DNA from: Litoreibacter arenae DSM 19593
GTDB lineage: Bacteria > Pseudomonadota > Alphaproteobacteria > Rhodobacterales > Rhodobacteraceae
DNA length: 64,000 bases
Assembly (NCBI RefSeq): GCF_000442275.2
Contig: NZ_KE557312.1
Span: 1 to 64,000 of the forward strand
Reading direction: 5' to 3'
A program made the translations under genes and the position numbers. Positions 26,506 through 36,319 of this stretch are shown here, one piece after another; position 1 is the stretch's first letter, and the number at the start of each line of letters is the position of its first letter. The notes below the pieces were generated by a model. It had not been told where the DNA came from. It worked only from the letters and a program-made list of their open reading frames with translations, and ran no database searches.

Positions 26506-26550
26506 GAAAGGGCGCGCCGAACCTGCTTCGGGAAACCGTCGCGCCCTTTC
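26506..26550 (+). other. Intercistronic hairpin after the CUT1 binding-protein gene
   Basis: A perfect 11-bp stem (GAAAGGGCGCG / CGCGCCCTTTC) with a 23-base loop, starting 12 bp after the stop. No T-run directly follows, so it is more likely an mRNA stabiliser or partial attenuator than a full terminator. Confidence 0.75.
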
Positions 26551-26583
26551 TACTGCCCAATCTCACACAAAGGCAGCCGCGCC

Positions 26584-27606
26584 ATGAAACACAGTTCCTT
26601 TTTCTGGTTCGTCCTTCCATCCACGTTGTTGATGCTGGCGTTCATCGCCTTTCCCATCGTGTCGGTCGTGACTCAATCCTTCTATACCGCCCACGAGCAA
26701 GTCGTCGTGCAGGTGGAAAACTGTGGCCCCTTCGGCTGCACACAAGAAACCTCCGTCGATCAGGAAGCCACGGCAGCCCTCCGCGAGGCCGAGCCGATGG
26801 GCGAGTTTGCCGGCTTTGAAATCTACACGGACCGCAACCATCTGGCCTTCGGCGAAGTCGCAGCGGCTTGGGTCAACGCCGACGGCCTTCCGGACTTCGG
26901 GCGCAGCTTGATGAACCTGCCGTTCTACAAGGCGCTCGCGTTCACGCTGACCTACACCGCCGTCGTCACTCCGCTGACGATCATCTTGGGCTTTTTCATC
27001 GCCATCGCGGTCAACTCCGTAGCGCGGGCGATGAAGGGGCCGACCATTTTCTTCTCGCTGCTGCCGATGATTGTGACGCCGCTGGTTGGCTCGCTGATCC
27101 TGTTCTGGATGGTCGACGCGCGCGGTATTCTGGGTGCCGGATTGCAGTGGCTGACGGATGACCCGAACCTGTCGGTCAAGGCGTCGACCGGGCTGATGTG
27201 GATCATGTTGATGGTCTACGGCGTCTGGCACGCGGCTCCGTTCGCCTTCGTCGTTTTCTACGCAGGTCTACAGACGGTCAATACTGACACGCTTGAAAGC
27301 GCCATGGTCGATGGTGCCACCCGCTGGGAGCGCATCCGCTTCGTCGTGCTGCCGCATCTGTTCCCGCTGGTCACCTTTGTGGCGCTCATTCAGCTGATGG
27401 ACAATTTCAGGGTCTTTGAACCCATCGTCAGTTTTCAGGCGTCGGCCCACGCCACCTCGCTGTCCTACGCGATCTACAACGATCTGGGGGGCGAGACGCG
27501 CTTGCTGTCTTCCGCCGCTGCCACGTCGGTGTTGACCATCATCGGCATCGCCATCCTTCTGTCGCCCGTCCTTGTTCGGACATGGCGCGACTTTGACCGC
27601 AAGTAA
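26584..27606 (+). CDS. CUT1 ABC importer permease 1, with an enlarged periplasmic loop
   Basis: MalF/UgpA-like inner-membrane subunit of 340 residues. After the first membrane segment (FWFVLPSTLLMLAFIAFPIV) comes a soluble insertion of about 80 residues (35-115) containing CGPFGC and a charged helix, before the second segment at about 120. Typical sugar permeases of this class are about 290-310 residues without it. The ATPase-contact EAA loop is present (ESAMVDGATRWERIRFVVLPHL, about 239). The inserted loop may help dock the binding protein (inference). Confidence 0.88.
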   Translation: MKHSSFFWFVLPSTLLMLAFIAFPIVSVVTQSFYTAHEQVVVQVENCGPFGCTQETSVDQEATAALREAEPMGEFAGFEIYTDRNHLAFGEVAAAWVNADGLPDFGRSLMNLPFYKALAFTLTYTAVVTPLTIILGFFIAIAVNSVARAMKGPTIFFSLLPMIVTPLVGSLILFWMVDARGILGAGLQWLTDDPNLSVKASTGLMWIMLMVYGVWHAAPFAFVVFYAGLQTVNTDTLESAMVDGATRWERIRFVVLPHLFPLVTFVALIQLMDNFRVFEPIVSFQASAHATSLSYAIYNDLGGETRLLSSAAATSVLTIIGIAILLSPVLVRTWRDFDRK

Positions 27607-27620
27607 GAGGACGCAAGGAC

Positions 27621-28499
27621 ATGTCAAAAGCTACTCGTCAACCGCCCTCCGTGCGGATCATGGCCACCTCATTTCTGGTGATCTGGTTGATCGTCGCGGC
27701 CTTCCCCTTCCTCTGGACACTCTGGGGATCGTTCAAGGTCGAGGGGGATTTTTTCTCCAAGGCCAACTGGGCCAACGCCATTTTCGGCACCCTCACCCAA
27801 GAGGAAACCGGAAGCAGCTTTACCGGTGCGGGCTATTACGGCGCGTGGGTGCAGGAAGAATTCTGGCGCGCCGCGCTCAACACCACGCTCGTGTGCATAT
27901 TCGTCGTAACCGTATCTCTCACCTGCGGCACGCTGGGCGGCTACGCACTGGCGCGATCGACCCACCGCTATGCGTTCTGGTTCCTTCTCTTCGCCCTCAT
28001 GTTCCGCGCCATGCCGCCGATTACGCTGGTGTCAGGCTACCTGTTGCCATTCTTCGAGTGGAACCTCTGGGGCCACCTCTACACGACGGTCATCGTGCTC
28101 GTGGCGCTGAACCAGCCGTTCACGCTCTGGATGCTGCATTCGTTCTTCAAGAACATCCCCAAGGATCTGGACGAAAGCGCCATGGTTGACGGCTGCACCC
28201 GCTTTCAGGCGTTCCGCCATGTCATCATTCCGGTCATGTGGCCGGGGGTTATCACGACAGGGCTGTTCAGTTTCCTGCTGGCCTACAATGACTTTGCCGT
28301 GACCACGATGCTTCTGAGCAAGGAAAACCAGACAATGGTGCCGAAGATCGCAAGTTTCCTCGGGACTACTCAAACCAAGGGTAACGTCATGTTCGCCGTG
28401 TCGGCCGTTGTCTCGGTCACCGCGCCGCTGTTCGTGATGGTTATGTTCTTCCAACGTCAAATCGTGAGCGGGCTGACCGCTGGCGCCGTCAAAGGATAA
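27621..28499 (+). CDS. CUT1 ABC importer permease 2
   Basis: MalG/UgpE-like inner-membrane subunit of 292 residues. First membrane segment at about 15-35; an extended periplasmic stretch follows (KVEGDFFSKANWANAIFG onward to about 80); the EAA loop is DESAMVDGCTRFQAFRHVIIPV near 182. It starts 14 bp after permease 1 with AGGACG upstream, and the ATPase gene follows after 12 bp. Confidence 0.9.
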   Translation: MSKATRQPPSVRIMATSFLVIWLIVAAFPFLWTLWGSFKVEGDFFSKANWANAIFGTLTQEETGSSFTGAGYYGAWVQEEFWRAALNTTLVCIFVVTVSLTCGTLGGYALARSTHRYAFWFLLFALMFRAMPPITLVSGYLLPFFEWNLWGHLYTTVIVLVALNQPFTLWMLHSFFKNIPKDLDESAMVDGCTRFQAFRHVIIPVMWPGVITTGLFSFLLAYNDFAVTTMLLSKENQTMVPKIASFLGTTQTKGNVMFAVSAVVSVTAPLFVMVMFFQRQIVSGLTAGAVKG

Positions 28500-28511
28500 G
28501 GGGCTTTAGTT

Positions 28512-29567
28512 ATGGCCAGACTTCAATTGAAAAACGTGAACAAGCGTTGGGGCTCCTTCGTCGGTGTCGACAACTTCAACCTCGACATTGCCGATGAGGA
28601 ATTCCTCGTGCTGCTGGGTCCCTCGGGCTGTGGCAAATCGACGACCATGCGGATGATTGCGGGCCTTGAGGATGTCACCGATGGCGAGATCATTTTGGGC
28701 GACCGTGTCGTCAACGATCTGGAGCCGAAGGACCGCGACATCTCCATGGTGTTTCAGTCCTATGGTCTCTACCCGAACCTGACCGTCTACGAAAACATCC
28801 GTTTCCCGCTGCGCGTGCGCAAGGTGCCGAAGGAAAAGCACGACGAGATGGTGATGAAGGCGATCCAGATGACCGAGTTGGAGGACTTCATGCATCGCCG
28901 TCCGGCTGAACTTTCGGGCGGCCAGCGACAGCGCGTCGCCTTGGGCCGCGCCATCGTGCGCAAGCCGACTGTGTTCCTGATGGACGAGCCGTTGTCCAAC
29001 CTTGACGCCAAGCTGCGCGTCAGCACGCGCGCGCAGATAAAGAACCTGCAATCGAAGCTGAAGACCACCACTGTCTACGTGACCCACGACCAGATCGAGG
29101 CCATGACGCTGGCCGATCGTGTGGTTGTGATGAACGCAGGCAAGATCCAGCAGGTCGGCACGCCCACGGATATCTACGACATGCCCGCCAACACATTTGT
29201 CGCCAGCTTCATCGGCTCCCCGGCCATGAACCTCGTCGAGGGGACGCTGGAGAGCGGCACCTTCACGGCAGACGGTATCAGGGTCGAAGGCCTGCCCGCA
29301 GGTCCTTCCGGCAAGGTCACGCTGGGTTTTCGCGCCGAGGACGCCGAAATCGTCGATGCGGGCGGTCAGATCTCCGCGCCGATGTACTCGATTGAGTTGC
29401 TGGGCGAGGCCTCGATGATCAGTTGGCGTCTTGGCGGTGCGTTGGTGTCGGTCAAGACCAACAAGGACTATCGCGCCGAGATCGGCGAGATCGTGCAGGC
29501 AAGCATTCCTGCCGCCATTTGCCACCTCTTCGACACCGCTTCTGGCGAAAGGATTCATCTGAAATGA
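28512..29567 (+). CDS. CUT1 ABC importer ATPase (UgpC/MsmK-like)
   Basis: A 351-residue ATPase with Walker [10 protein letters not shown] near residue 36, Q-loop [14 protein letters not shown], signature [14 protein letters not shown] and Walker [13 protein letters not shown]. The C-terminal MalK-like regulatory TOBE part (from about 235, [14 protein letters not shown]) is complete. The stop overlaps the next SnoaL gene (ATGA), tying transport to catabolism in one transcript. Confidence 0.93.
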   Translation: MARLQLKNVNKRWGSFVGVDNFNLDIADEEFLVLLGPSGCGKSTTMRMIAGLEDVTDGEIILGDRVVNDLEPKDRDISMVFQSYGLYPNLTVYENIRFPLRVRKVPKEKHDEMVMKAIQMTELEDFMHRRPAELSGGQRQRVALGRAIVRKPTVFLMDEPLSNLDAKLRVSTRAQIKNLQSKLKTTTVYVTHDQIEAMTLADRVVVMNAGKIQQVGTPTDIYDMPANTFVASFIGSPAMNLVEGTLESGTFTADGIRVEGLPAGPSGKVTLGFRAEDAEIVDAGGQISAPMYSIELLGEASMISWRLGGALVSVKTNKDYRAEIGEIVQASIPAAICHLFDTASGERIHLK

Positions 29568-30049
29568 CCCCTACCGAAGAGGCGGAAGCCACCCGTCAGG
29601 TCATCTTGCGAATGGAGGCGGCACTTGCCGCGAATTCCAACGACATGGCGGCCCATTTCCACGAGGATTTCCGCTGGATGGGCAATCAAGGCTGCGGCAC
29701 CAAGCCGGACTTGCAGGCGTTCCGAAACAATTGGCAGCTGCCCATCCGCGCTGCGTTCACGGAACGCGATTACAAAACAGACCGCTTCATCTGCGAAGGT
29801 GAATGGGCGTCCTGCTTCGGCCATATCGAGGCGACGCATTCGGGCACGTTCATGGGCATTGAGGCAACCGGCAAGCGGGTCAAAATCCCGTATATGGATT
29901 TCTGGAAGGTCGAGGACGGTCGGATTAAGGACAACTGGGTCTCCGTCGATTTTCCCTCAGTTTTAGCCCAGCTGGGCCGCGACGTATTCGATGGCCATGG
30001 TTGGGAGCATTACGACGACGGCACCGCCACGCCGCAACACCCGAAATAA
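29564..30049 (+). CDS. Single-domain SnoaL/NTF2-like protein, 161 residues
   Basis: A compact SnoaL-like fold: N-terminal helix ([20 protein letters not shown]), then [13 protein letters not shown], and the closing strands [20 protein letters not shown] with the E-DGRI-x-NW signature of ester-cyclase-type members. Fold members bind a small substrate in the cone; common catalytic residues are His and Asp, and both are present (H45 in [10 protein letters not shown]103-E105 region). The gene overlaps the ATPase gene by four bases and is followed 12 bp later by the HisD-like gene, so it probably handles the imported compound early. Reaction unknown. Confidence 0.82.
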   Translation: MTPTEEAEATRQVILRMEAALAANSNDMAAHFHEDFRWMGNQGCGTKPDLQAFRNNWQLPIRAAFTERDYKTDRFICEGEWASCFGHIEATHSGTFMGIEATGKRVKIPYMDFWKVEDGRIKDNWVSVDFPSVLAQLGRDVFDGHGWEHYDDGTATPQHPK

Positions 30050-30061
30050 GGACGCAAGACA

Positions 30062-31393
30062 ATGACCATTCGCCACCTGAAAACCGCCCGTTCCGAAGCC
30101 GACCGCGCCGAGGATGACGCAAAGGTTCGTGCCATCGTCGAGAATGGCCTGAAAGATATTGAGGCCCGTGGCGATGCAGCCGTGCGGGAAATGGCCGAGA
30201 AGTTCGACAATTACAGCCCCGCCAGCTACCGTCTGTCCGACGACGACATCCAGTCCATCATCGCCAAGGTGTCCGACCGCGACATGGCCGATATTCGCTT
30301 CGCGCAGGAACAGGTGCGCAACTTCGCGCAGGCGCAGCGGGACTCGATGCTCGACATCGAGGTGGAGCCGATGCCCGGAGTGATCCTCGGTCACAAGAAC
30401 ATTCCCGTGCAATCCGCGGGTTGCTACGTGCCGGGCGGCAAGTTCCCCATGGTCGCCTCCGCCCACATGTCCGTCGCCACCGCCAGCGTCGCCAAGGTGC
30501 CGCGCATCGTCGCTTGCACACCGCCCTTCAAGGGCGAGCCGAATCCGGCGGTGATCGCCGCGATGCACATGGGCGGCGCGCATGAGATCTACGTGCTGGG
30601 TGGTATCCAAGCCGTCGGAGCCATGGCCATCGGCACCGAGACGATTGAGCCGGTGCATATGCTCGTCGGCCCCGGCAACGCATTTGTGGCGGAAGCCAAA
30701 CGCCAGCTGTTCGGGCGCGTCGGCATCGACCTGTTCGCAGGCCCTACCGAGACCATGGTGATCGCCGACGAAACCGCCGCAGATGGCGAGCTTTGCGCCA
30801 CAGACCTGCTGGGGCAGGCGGAGCACGGGTATAACTCGCCCGCCGTGCTGCTGACCAACTCCGAGAAACTCGCCAAAGACACTCTGGCCGAGATCGACCG
30901 CCTGCTGAAAATCATCCCCACCGCCGACACCGCTGGGAAAAGCTGGGAAGATTACGGCGAGGTGATCGTCTGCGACACATATGACGAAATGCTGGCCGTG
31001 GCCGACGACATTGCATCCGAGCATGTGCAAGTGATGACCGACCGCGACGACTGGTTCCTTGAGAACATGACCTGCTACGGCGCGCTGTTCCTCGGGCCGC
31101 GCACCAATGTCTCCAACGGCGACAAGGTGATCGGCACCAACCACACGCTGCCGACCAAGAAGGCGGGGCGCTATACGGGCGGTCTCTGGGTTGGCAAGTA
31201 TCTGAAAACACATAGCTATCAGAAGATCACAACCGATGCGGCCGCGGCCAAGATCGGCGCTTACGGCTCGCGCCTGTGCCTGCTGGAAGGCTTCGTCGGC
31301 CATGCCGAGCAATGCAACGTCCGCGTGCGTCGCTATGGTGGCATCAATGTGCCTTATGGCGGGCCAGCCCCCTATACGGACGCCGCAGAATGA
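30062..31393 (+). CDS. Histidinol-dehydrogenase-like enzyme (HpsN-type), NAD-dependent alcohol-to-acid oxidase
   Basis: The 443-residue protein is a HisD homologue. Zinc-site residues are present: Q and H in [10 protein letters not shown], then [17 protein letters not shown] and [14 protein letters not shown]-binding and core motifs ([30 protein letters not shown]) are intact. Context is catabolic, not histidine synthesis: it lies among importer, SnoaL and SDR genes. HisD homologues such as HpsN oxidise sulfopropanediol to sulfolactate in two NAD-dependent steps, so a terminal primary alcohol to carboxylate conversion is likely here. The substrate is not identified. Confidence 0.88.
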   Translation: MTIRHLKTARSEADRAEDDAKVRAIVENGLKDIEARGDAAVREMAEKFDNYSPASYRLSDDDIQSIIAKVSDRDMADIRFAQEQVRNFAQAQRDSMLDIEVEPMPGVILGHKNIPVQSAGCYVPGGKFPMVASAHMSVATASVAKVPRIVACTPPFKGEPNPAVIAAMHMGGAHEIYVLGGIQAVGAMAIGTETIEPVHMLVGPGNAFVAEAKRQLFGRVGIDLFAGPTETMVIADETAADGELCATDLLGQAEHGYNSPAVLLTNSEKLAKDTLAEIDRLLKIIPTADTAGKSWEDYGEVIVCDTYDEMLAVADDIASEHVQVMTDRDDWFLENMTCYGALFLGPRTNVSNGDKVIGTNHTLPTKKAGRYTGGLWVGKYLKTHSYQKITTDAAAAKIGAYGSRLCLLEGFVGHAEQCNVRVRRYGGINVPYGGPAPYTDAAE

Positions 31394-32154
31394 GCCTTCC
31401 CAAGACACCCTCCTTCAACCTCTCCGGCAAACGCGCGCTGGTGACAGGCGCGTCTTCCGGCATTGGGCTGGCCTGCGCCGTGGCGCTAGCCGAGGCGGGG
31501 GCAGAGGTCACACTCGCCGCGCGGTCTGCCGACAAGTTGGAAGCGACTGCTCAGGAACTGCGCGGTTCGGGGTTCAAGGCGGAAACGATGCCGTTGGACG
31601 TCGCGGACATTCCCGCAATGCAAGCAACGGTGGACAAGGCTGGCCCGTTCGACATACTGGTGAACTCCGCCGGTCTCGCCATTCATAGCCCCGCGCTTGA
31701 GACGCAGGAAGAAGACTTCGACCGCGTGTCCGACCTGAACTTCAAGGGCGCATATTTCCTGACCACCGCCGTGGCCAAAGGCCTGATAGCGGCGGGAAAG
31801 CCCGGCTCGCTCATCAACATCACCAGCCAGATGGCCCATGTCGGCGGTATCGACCGCGCGGTCTATTGCGGCACCAAGCACGCCGTCGAAGGCTTTACCA
31901 AAGCCATGGCAATCGAGTGGGGGCCGCACAGCATCCGCGTCAACACGATCTGCCCGACCTTCGTCCGCACGCCCCTGACCGAAAGCACCTTCGACAACCC
32001 CGAGCGGGTCAAATGGATCGAGGAAAAGATCAAGCTGGGCCGCGTGGGCGAGGTCACCGACATTATGGGGCCGGTGGTTTATCTGGCCTCCGATGCCTCG
32101 GCGCTGATGACAGGCACGCATCTGCTGATCGACGGAGGTTGGACGGCGGATTGA
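31390..32154 (+). CDS. Short-chain dehydrogenase/reductase
   Basis: Classical SDR of 254 residues: cofactor motif TGASSGIG at about 19-26, NSAG near 95, catalytic Ser in [12 protein letters not shown], and Y-x3-K in AVYCGTKHA near 160. An NAD preference is suggested by the absence of a basic residue after the glycine motif but is not certain. Start ATG 31390 overlaps the HisD-like stop (ATGA) and its stop shares TGATG with the regulator gene. It probably oxidises a secondary alcohol of the same substrate as the HisD-like enzyme. Confidence 0.9.
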   Translation: MSLPKTPSFNLSGKRALVTGASSGIGLACAVALAEAGAEVTLAARSADKLEATAQELRGSGFKAETMPLDVADIPAMQATVDKAGPFDILVNSAGLAIHSPALETQEEDFDRVSDLNFKGAYFLTTAVAKGLIAAGKPGSLINITSQMAHVGGIDRAVYCGTKHAVEGFTKAMAIEWGPHSIRVNTICPTFVRTPLTESTFDNPERVKWIEEKIKLGRVGEVTDIMGPVVYLASDASALMTGTHLLIDGGWTAD

Positions 32155-33167
32155 TGGCACGCAAGGTCACCTCTCTTCAGGTCGCGGAACGCGCAGGGGT
32201 GAGCCAGTCGGCTGTCAGCCGCGTCTTCACCCGTGGCGCATCCGCGTCGCCTGCGACCGTGGCGAAGGTGAAGAAGGCCGCTGCAGAACTGGGCTACCGC
32301 CCCAACGCCATGGCCCGCGCCATGATCACCGGCAAAAGCCGGATGATCGGGCTGGTGGTCGCCTATCTGGAAAACCAGTTCTACCCTGAAGCGGTGGAGC
32401 GGCTGTCAAACGCGCTGCAAGAACGCGGCTACCATGTGCTGATGTTCATGGCGTCCCCTACAGCGGGCGATGATGTGCAGTCGGTCATGGAGGAAATTCT
32501 GGACCATCAGGTTGAGGGGATCGTGCTGGCCTCGGTCTCCATGTCCTCCAGCCTCAGCACCCGCTGCGCGGAACACGGCATCCCCGTCGTGCTGTTCAAC
32601 CGTGAGCAGGACGACCCGCGCATGTCTGCGGTCACCACCAACAACTACGGTGGCGGCTTCGCAATCGGTACCCATTTTGCGGAGCTTGGTCACAGCCGTA
32701 TCGGCTACATCGCCGGATTCGAAGGCGCATCCACGCAGCGGGATCGCGAACAAGGATTCCGCGACGGGCTTGCCTCAGCGGGATTGGATTTGTCGGCGCG
32801 TGAGGTCGGCAACTTCATTTATGCCGACGCCCGCGCGGCGGCGCTGGAGATGTGCGCAGGCACTGACCGTCCCGAGGCCATTTTCGTGTGCAACGACCAC
32901 ATGGCGTTCGCCGTCATGGACGCGTTGCGCTTCAAATTGGGGTTGCGGGTGCCGGAAGATATCAGTGTCGCAGGCTTCGACGACGTGCCGATTGCGGCGT
33001 GGCCCGCCTATGACCTGACCAGCTACCGCCAACCCATCAACCGGATGGTGGCGCAAACGGTCGAGGCGCTGATGCAGAGGATAGAAGACCCGACACGTCC
33101 TGCACATAGGGCGAAACTGGAAGGGGCATTGATCCAGCGCGGATCGACCGCTCCGGCAAAAGGATAG
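32154..33167 (+). CDS. LacI-family transcriptional regulator of the SnoaL/HisD island
   Basis: The N-terminal DNA-binding domain reads TSLQVAERAGVSQSAVSRVF, with hinge LGYRPNAMARAM, then a 280-residue sugar-binding-like effector domain ending in the usual GFDDVPIAAWPAYDLTSYRQP. The open frame extends upstream inside the SDR gene; ATG 32154 (TGATG with the SDR stop) begins the homology. It is embedded mid-operon, an arrangement that gives autoregulated local control. A candidate operator lies at 25128-25143. Confidence 0.9.
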   Translation: MARKVTSLQVAERAGVSQSAVSRVFTRGASASPATVAKVKKAAAELGYRPNAMARAMITGKSRMIGLVVAYLENQFYPEAVERLSNALQERGYHVLMFMASPTAGDDVQSVMEEILDHQVEGIVLASVSMSSSLSTRCAEHGIPVVLFNREQDDPRMSAVTTNNYGGGFAIGTHFAELGHSRIGYIAGFEGASTQRDREQGFRDGLASAGLDLSAREVGNFIYADARAAALEMCAGTDRPEAIFVCNDHMAFAVMDALRFKLGLRVPEDISVAGFDDVPIAAWPAYDLTSYRQPINRMVAQTVEALMQRIEDPTRPAHRAKLEGALIQRGSTAPAKG

Positions 33168-33170
33168 GAT

Positions 33171-34181
33171 ATGCGCGGCTTTGACAGCAAATGGCGTGAC
33201 GTTCCCGATTTCATTATCGGCATCACCAAGGAAATCTGGGAGGACCGCGAAATCGGCTCCCTGCGCAAGCGTTATGCGGACGGTCTGATCGTGCGCTCTC
33301 CTGCGTCGGTGGTGGTCGACAATTCCCGCGTGATCGCCGCCACTATGGCGACGCTGGCCGAGTTCCCCGACCGCGAATTGCTGGGCGAGGATGTGATCTG
33401 GTGCGACGACCCCGAAGGTGCCACCGAAACCTCCGACGCCTTCCTGTCCTCGCACCGCCTCTATTGCACCGCGACGCATACACATCCGGGCATGTATGGC
33501 GCGCCCACCGGACGGCGCTTTGCCTACCGCATCCTTGCCGACTGCGCGATCCGCGACGACGCTGTTTATGACGAATGGCTGGTACGCGACCAGTCGGCCA
33601 TTGTGCAGCAAATGGGGGCGGATATCGTCGACTGGACCCGCGACCTGATCGCCCGCGAAGGCGGGGCGGAGCGTTGCGTGAAACCCATGCCCCCCGCCAA
33701 TGATGTGGCGGGGCCGTATACCCGCACGGGCAATGACAGTGAATGGGGCGAACGCTACGCCGATACGCTGCGGGCAATCATGGCCGCTGATATGCACGTG
33801 ATCCCCAAACGTTACGACCGCGCCTGCGCGCTGCATTATCCGGCCGCGAATGACGCGATGGGGTGGGCCGAGGCGGACCAGTTCTGGATGGGCCTGCGCG
33901 CGGCATTCCCTGATGCTGAGTTCACCATCGACCACGTCATCGGCCGCGACGATCCGCTGATGCCGCCGCGTGCCGCCGTGCGCTGGTCGCTGCACGGCAA
34001 GCATTCCGGCTGGGGCCGCTTCGGCACGCCGACAGGGGCCGAGGTCTACATCATGGGCATCAGCCACGCCGAGTTCGGCCCGTTCGGAACAGGCGAGCCG
34101 ACCATCCGCCGCGAATACACATTGATTGATGAAACGGCGATCTGGAAACAGATATTGCTCCAGACAGGACAGCACGAATGA
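33171..34181 (+). CDS. Double SnoaL/NTF2-like protein, 336 residues (paralogue A)
   Basis: Two SnoaL-like halves: residues about 20-145 (FIIGITKEIWEDREIGSLR ... DEWLVRDQSAIVQQMG) and about 195-330 (ACALHYPAANDAMGWAEADQFW ... YTLIDETAIWKQILLQ). The first half resembles SnoaL ester-cyclase proteins that begin ITKEIWEDR. It is clearly paralogous to the next gene: both share the opening, TLAEFPDR-x-LLGEDVIW, GKHSG and EVAIWKQILL-type end. It follows the regulator by 3 bp and overlaps paralogue B by four bases. Enzymatic role unknown. Confidence 0.8.
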   Translation: MRGFDSKWRDVPDFIIGITKEIWEDREIGSLRKRYADGLIVRSPASVVVDNSRVIAATMATLAEFPDRELLGEDVIWCDDPEGATETSDAFLSSHRLYCTATHTHPGMYGAPTGRRFAYRILADCAIRDDAVYDEWLVRDQSAIVQQMGADIVDWTRDLIAREGGAERCVKPMPPANDVAGPYTRTGNDSEWGERYADTLRAIMAADMHVIPKRYDRACALHYPAANDAMGWAEADQFWMGLRAAFPDAEFTIDHVIGRDDPLMPPRAAVRWSLHGKHSGWGRFGTPTGAEVYIMGISHAEFGPFGTGEPTIRREYTLIDETAIWKQILLQTGQHE

Positions 34182-35149
34182 AGGGCTTTTCGAACCAGTT
34201 CAAGGACTTGCCGGACTACATTATCAAGATCACCAAAGAGATTTGGGAGGATCGCGGTCTTGCCACCTTGCACCACTATTACGGCAAGGACATCCCGATG
34301 CGCTTTCCCTCCGGGCTGGTAAAGGGCAATGAGAGCGTAATCGACGGGACGCTGGCGACGCTGGCCGAATTCCCCGACCGCTACCTGCTAGGCGAGGACG
34401 TGATCTGGTCGCAAGACGGCGACCGCTACCTATCTTCGCACCGGATCGTGACGGGCGGTACGCATACGGGTCACGGGGCGTTCGGGCCTCCGACGGGGCG
34501 CAAGTTTCAGGTCCGCACCATCGCCGATTGTGCCGCCAAGGATGACGTGATCGACGACGAATGGCTGATCCGCGACGTCGGCGGCATTGCGCGGCAACTC
34601 GGCTGGGACCCGAAAGACTACGCCGCGTGGCAGATCGAGCAGGAAGGCGGACCAGAGAAATGCACACGGCCGTTCCATCCGTCGCATGACGTTGACGGCC
34701 CCTACATGGGGCGCGGCAATGACAACGAATGGGGCGCCAAGCTGGCCAGCATCCTGCAAAGGATCATGGACAAGGACTTCACCGTCATTCGCAGCGAATA
34801 TGACCGCGCGGTCTGCACCGAGCATTGGGGCGCGCGCAACGGCTGGTCGTGGGACTTCCCGGAGACCGACTGGATGCGCCTGCTCTCGTCCTTCCCGACG
34901 GCCAAGTTTGAAATCCACCACCAGATCGGCCGCTCTGACGCTGGAACACCCAACCGCGCCGCCGTGCGCTGGTCGCTGACCGGCAAGCATAGCGGGCCGG
35001 GCTTCTTCGGCGCACCCACCGGGGCCGAGGTGCATGTCATGGGCATAACCCACGCCGAATGGGGTGACTGGGGCCTGCGCCGCGAGTTCACGCTGATCGA
35101 CGAAGTGGCAATCTGGAAACAAATCCTGCTGCATCAAGGCGCGCAGTGA
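34178..35149 (+). CDS. Double SnoaL/NTF2-like protein, 323 residues (paralogue B)
   Basis: Adjacent paralogue of the preceding gene, with the same two-domain plan: DYIIKITKEIWEDRGLATL, LAEFPDRYLLGEDVIW, NDNEWGAKLASILQRIM, AAVRWSLTGKHSG and FTLIDEVAIWKQILLH. It lacks a short insert present in paralogue A (near residue 80, DDPEGATETSD). The pair may form a heteromer or act on successive intermediates. Last gene of the importer operon; a 138-bp gap follows with a perfect 12-bp palindrome (CCCGTGCACGGG, 35176-35187). Confidence 0.8.
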   Translation: MKGFSNQFKDLPDYIIKITKEIWEDRGLATLHHYYGKDIPMRFPSGLVKGNESVIDGTLATLAEFPDRYLLGEDVIWSQDGDRYLSSHRIVTGGTHTGHGAFGPPTGRKFQVRTIADCAAKDDVIDDEWLIRDVGGIARQLGWDPKDYAAWQIEQEGGPEKCTRPFHPSHDVDGPYMGRGNDNEWGAKLASILQRIMDKDFTVIRSEYDRAVCTEHWGARNGWSWDFPETDWMRLLSSFPTAKFEIHHQIGRSDAGTPNRAAVRWSLTGKHSGPGFFGAPTGAEVHVMGITHAEWGDWGLRREFTLIDEVAIWKQILLHQGAQ

Positions 35150-35175
35150 TGTTGCAACGCGCCCGCTCGCTTTTG

Positions 35176-35187
35176 CCCGTGCACGGG
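35176..35187. promoter_or_regulatory. Perfect 12-bp palindrome before the bicupin gene
   Basis: CCCGTGCACGGG lies in the 138-bp gap between the SnoaL pair and the bicupin gene. It could be an operator or a small hairpin; it does not match either LacI-type site in the window. Confidence 0.3.
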
Positions 35188-35287
35188 TTCTTGGAGAGCC
35201 GCCGCGCGCGCAGGCTGAATTTGCGCCCGCCGTCAGGATAGGCACAAGACAATCGCAACCCTACATAACTTCAGTCAGGAAGACATC

Positions 35288-36256
35288 ATGACACCTCAAG
35301 ACATGGAAGCCCGCATCGTTCGCTACGGCGATCTGCAACCCTGCAAAACCGCCTTCATCGACGCCCACACGCCTGGCAGCGATCAGAAGGAGAACTTCAC
35401 CATTATCGGCGGCGGGGTCTCTGAGTCCCCCGACCAGCACGTCCACATCTCGATACCGCACGGGTTCAACATCGGCGCTGCGGGCCAGCCGCCCCATTGC
35501 CGCAACTCGCTTCACAATCACCGCACGGCGGAGGTGTTCTTCATCCTCAAAGGCCGCTGGCGCTTCTTCTGGGGCGAGCATGGCGATCTGGGCGAAGTGG
35601 TGATGGAGGAGGGCGATATCTTCAACATCCCCACCAACATCTTCCGCGGTTTCGAGAATATCGGCACGGATTACGGGATGATCATGGCCATTCTGGGCGG
35701 TGACGACGCGGGCGGTGGCGTGATCTGGGCGCCGCATGTGATCAAGGACGCCAAGGCACATGGCTTGGTGCTGGGTGACAACGGCAAGCTCTACGACAGC
35801 AAGAAAGGCCAGAGCCTGCCCGACGGCGTGAAGCCAATGCCGCTGCTGACGAAGGACGAGTTGGACAAGGTCGACAAACCTACCCCGATGGACGTGATTG
35901 GCGGCTATGTGCGGCGGTATCTCGATATGGAGGCGCTGGGGCGCAGCGGCAAGCCGGTCAAGGTGATCGGCGAGAACGGCCTGATCCGCGACAAGCCGGG
36001 TTTCGAGGTCGACCTGATCACCCGTGAAAGTGCTTCCGACAAGAAACACAAACATGACCGCCCTTCGGTGCTGATGCCCATGCATGGCCACTGGCGTGTG
36101 GATTACGAGGGCGGCTCGGTCACTCTGGCCCCCGGCGACACGATGTCGGTGCCTGAAAACCTGATGCACTCCGCAGTGCCGTCGATGACTGGAGAGGCGT
36201 CACTCTATCACGTGGTTGCCACCGACGACGCCGCCGGAGCGACCTGGAAGGGCTAA
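35288..36256 (+). CDS. Bicupin protein, possible metal-dependent dioxygenase or isomerase
   Basis: Two cupin domains in 322 residues. The first has the complete metal motif: PPHCRNSLHNHRTAEVFFILKG, residues about 71-92 (His, His and Glu), with a closing MEEGDIFNIPTNIFRGFEN. The second half (about 255-310, DRPSVLMPMHGHWRVDYEGG ... LAPGDTMSVPENLMHS) has lost most ligands. This arrangement resembles gentisate/hydroxyanthranilate-type dioxygenases and sugar bicupins, but no aromatic substrate site can be inferred. It opens the second operon of the island; a hairpin separates it from the MetE-like gene. Confidence 0.8.
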   Translation: MTPQDMEARIVRYGDLQPCKTAFIDAHTPGSDQKENFTIIGGGVSESPDQHVHISIPHGFNIGAAGQPPHCRNSLHNHRTAEVFFILKGRWRFFWGEHGDLGEVVMEEGDIFNIPTNIFRGFENIGTDYGMIMAILGGDDAGGGVIWAPHVIKDAKAHGLVLGDNGKLYDSKKGQSLPDGVKPMPLLTKDELDKVDKPTPMDVIGGYVRRYLDMEALGRSGKPVKVIGENGLIRDKPGFEVDLITRESASDKKHKHDRPSVLMPMHGHWRVDYEGGSVTLAPGDTMSVPENLMHSAVPSMTGEASLYHVVATDDAAGATWKG

Positions 36257-36264
36257 CGCAATCT

Positions 36265-36288
36265 GCCGGTCCCCCGCGGGGAACCGGC
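36265..36288 (+). other. GC-rich hairpin between the bicupin and MetE-like genes
   Basis: Stem GCCGGT / ACCGGC enclosing CCCCGCGGGG with one C-A mismatch. There is no T-run, so partial attenuation or mRNA protection is more likely than full termination. Confidence 0.6.
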
Positions 36289-36319
36289 GCTTCACCAAAC
36301 GACCGTTGAAAGGGCACCA

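Noticed and set aside
30062-31393. Histidinol dehydrogenase of histidine biosynthesis
   Set aside because: No other his gene is near; the gene is embedded in a transport and catabolism operon and the sequence resembles HpsN-type enzymes.
31866-32153. Upstream extension of the second LacI frame
   Set aside because: It overlaps the SDR gene, is Arg/His-rich as expected from an out-of-frame reading, and LacI homology begins at 32154.
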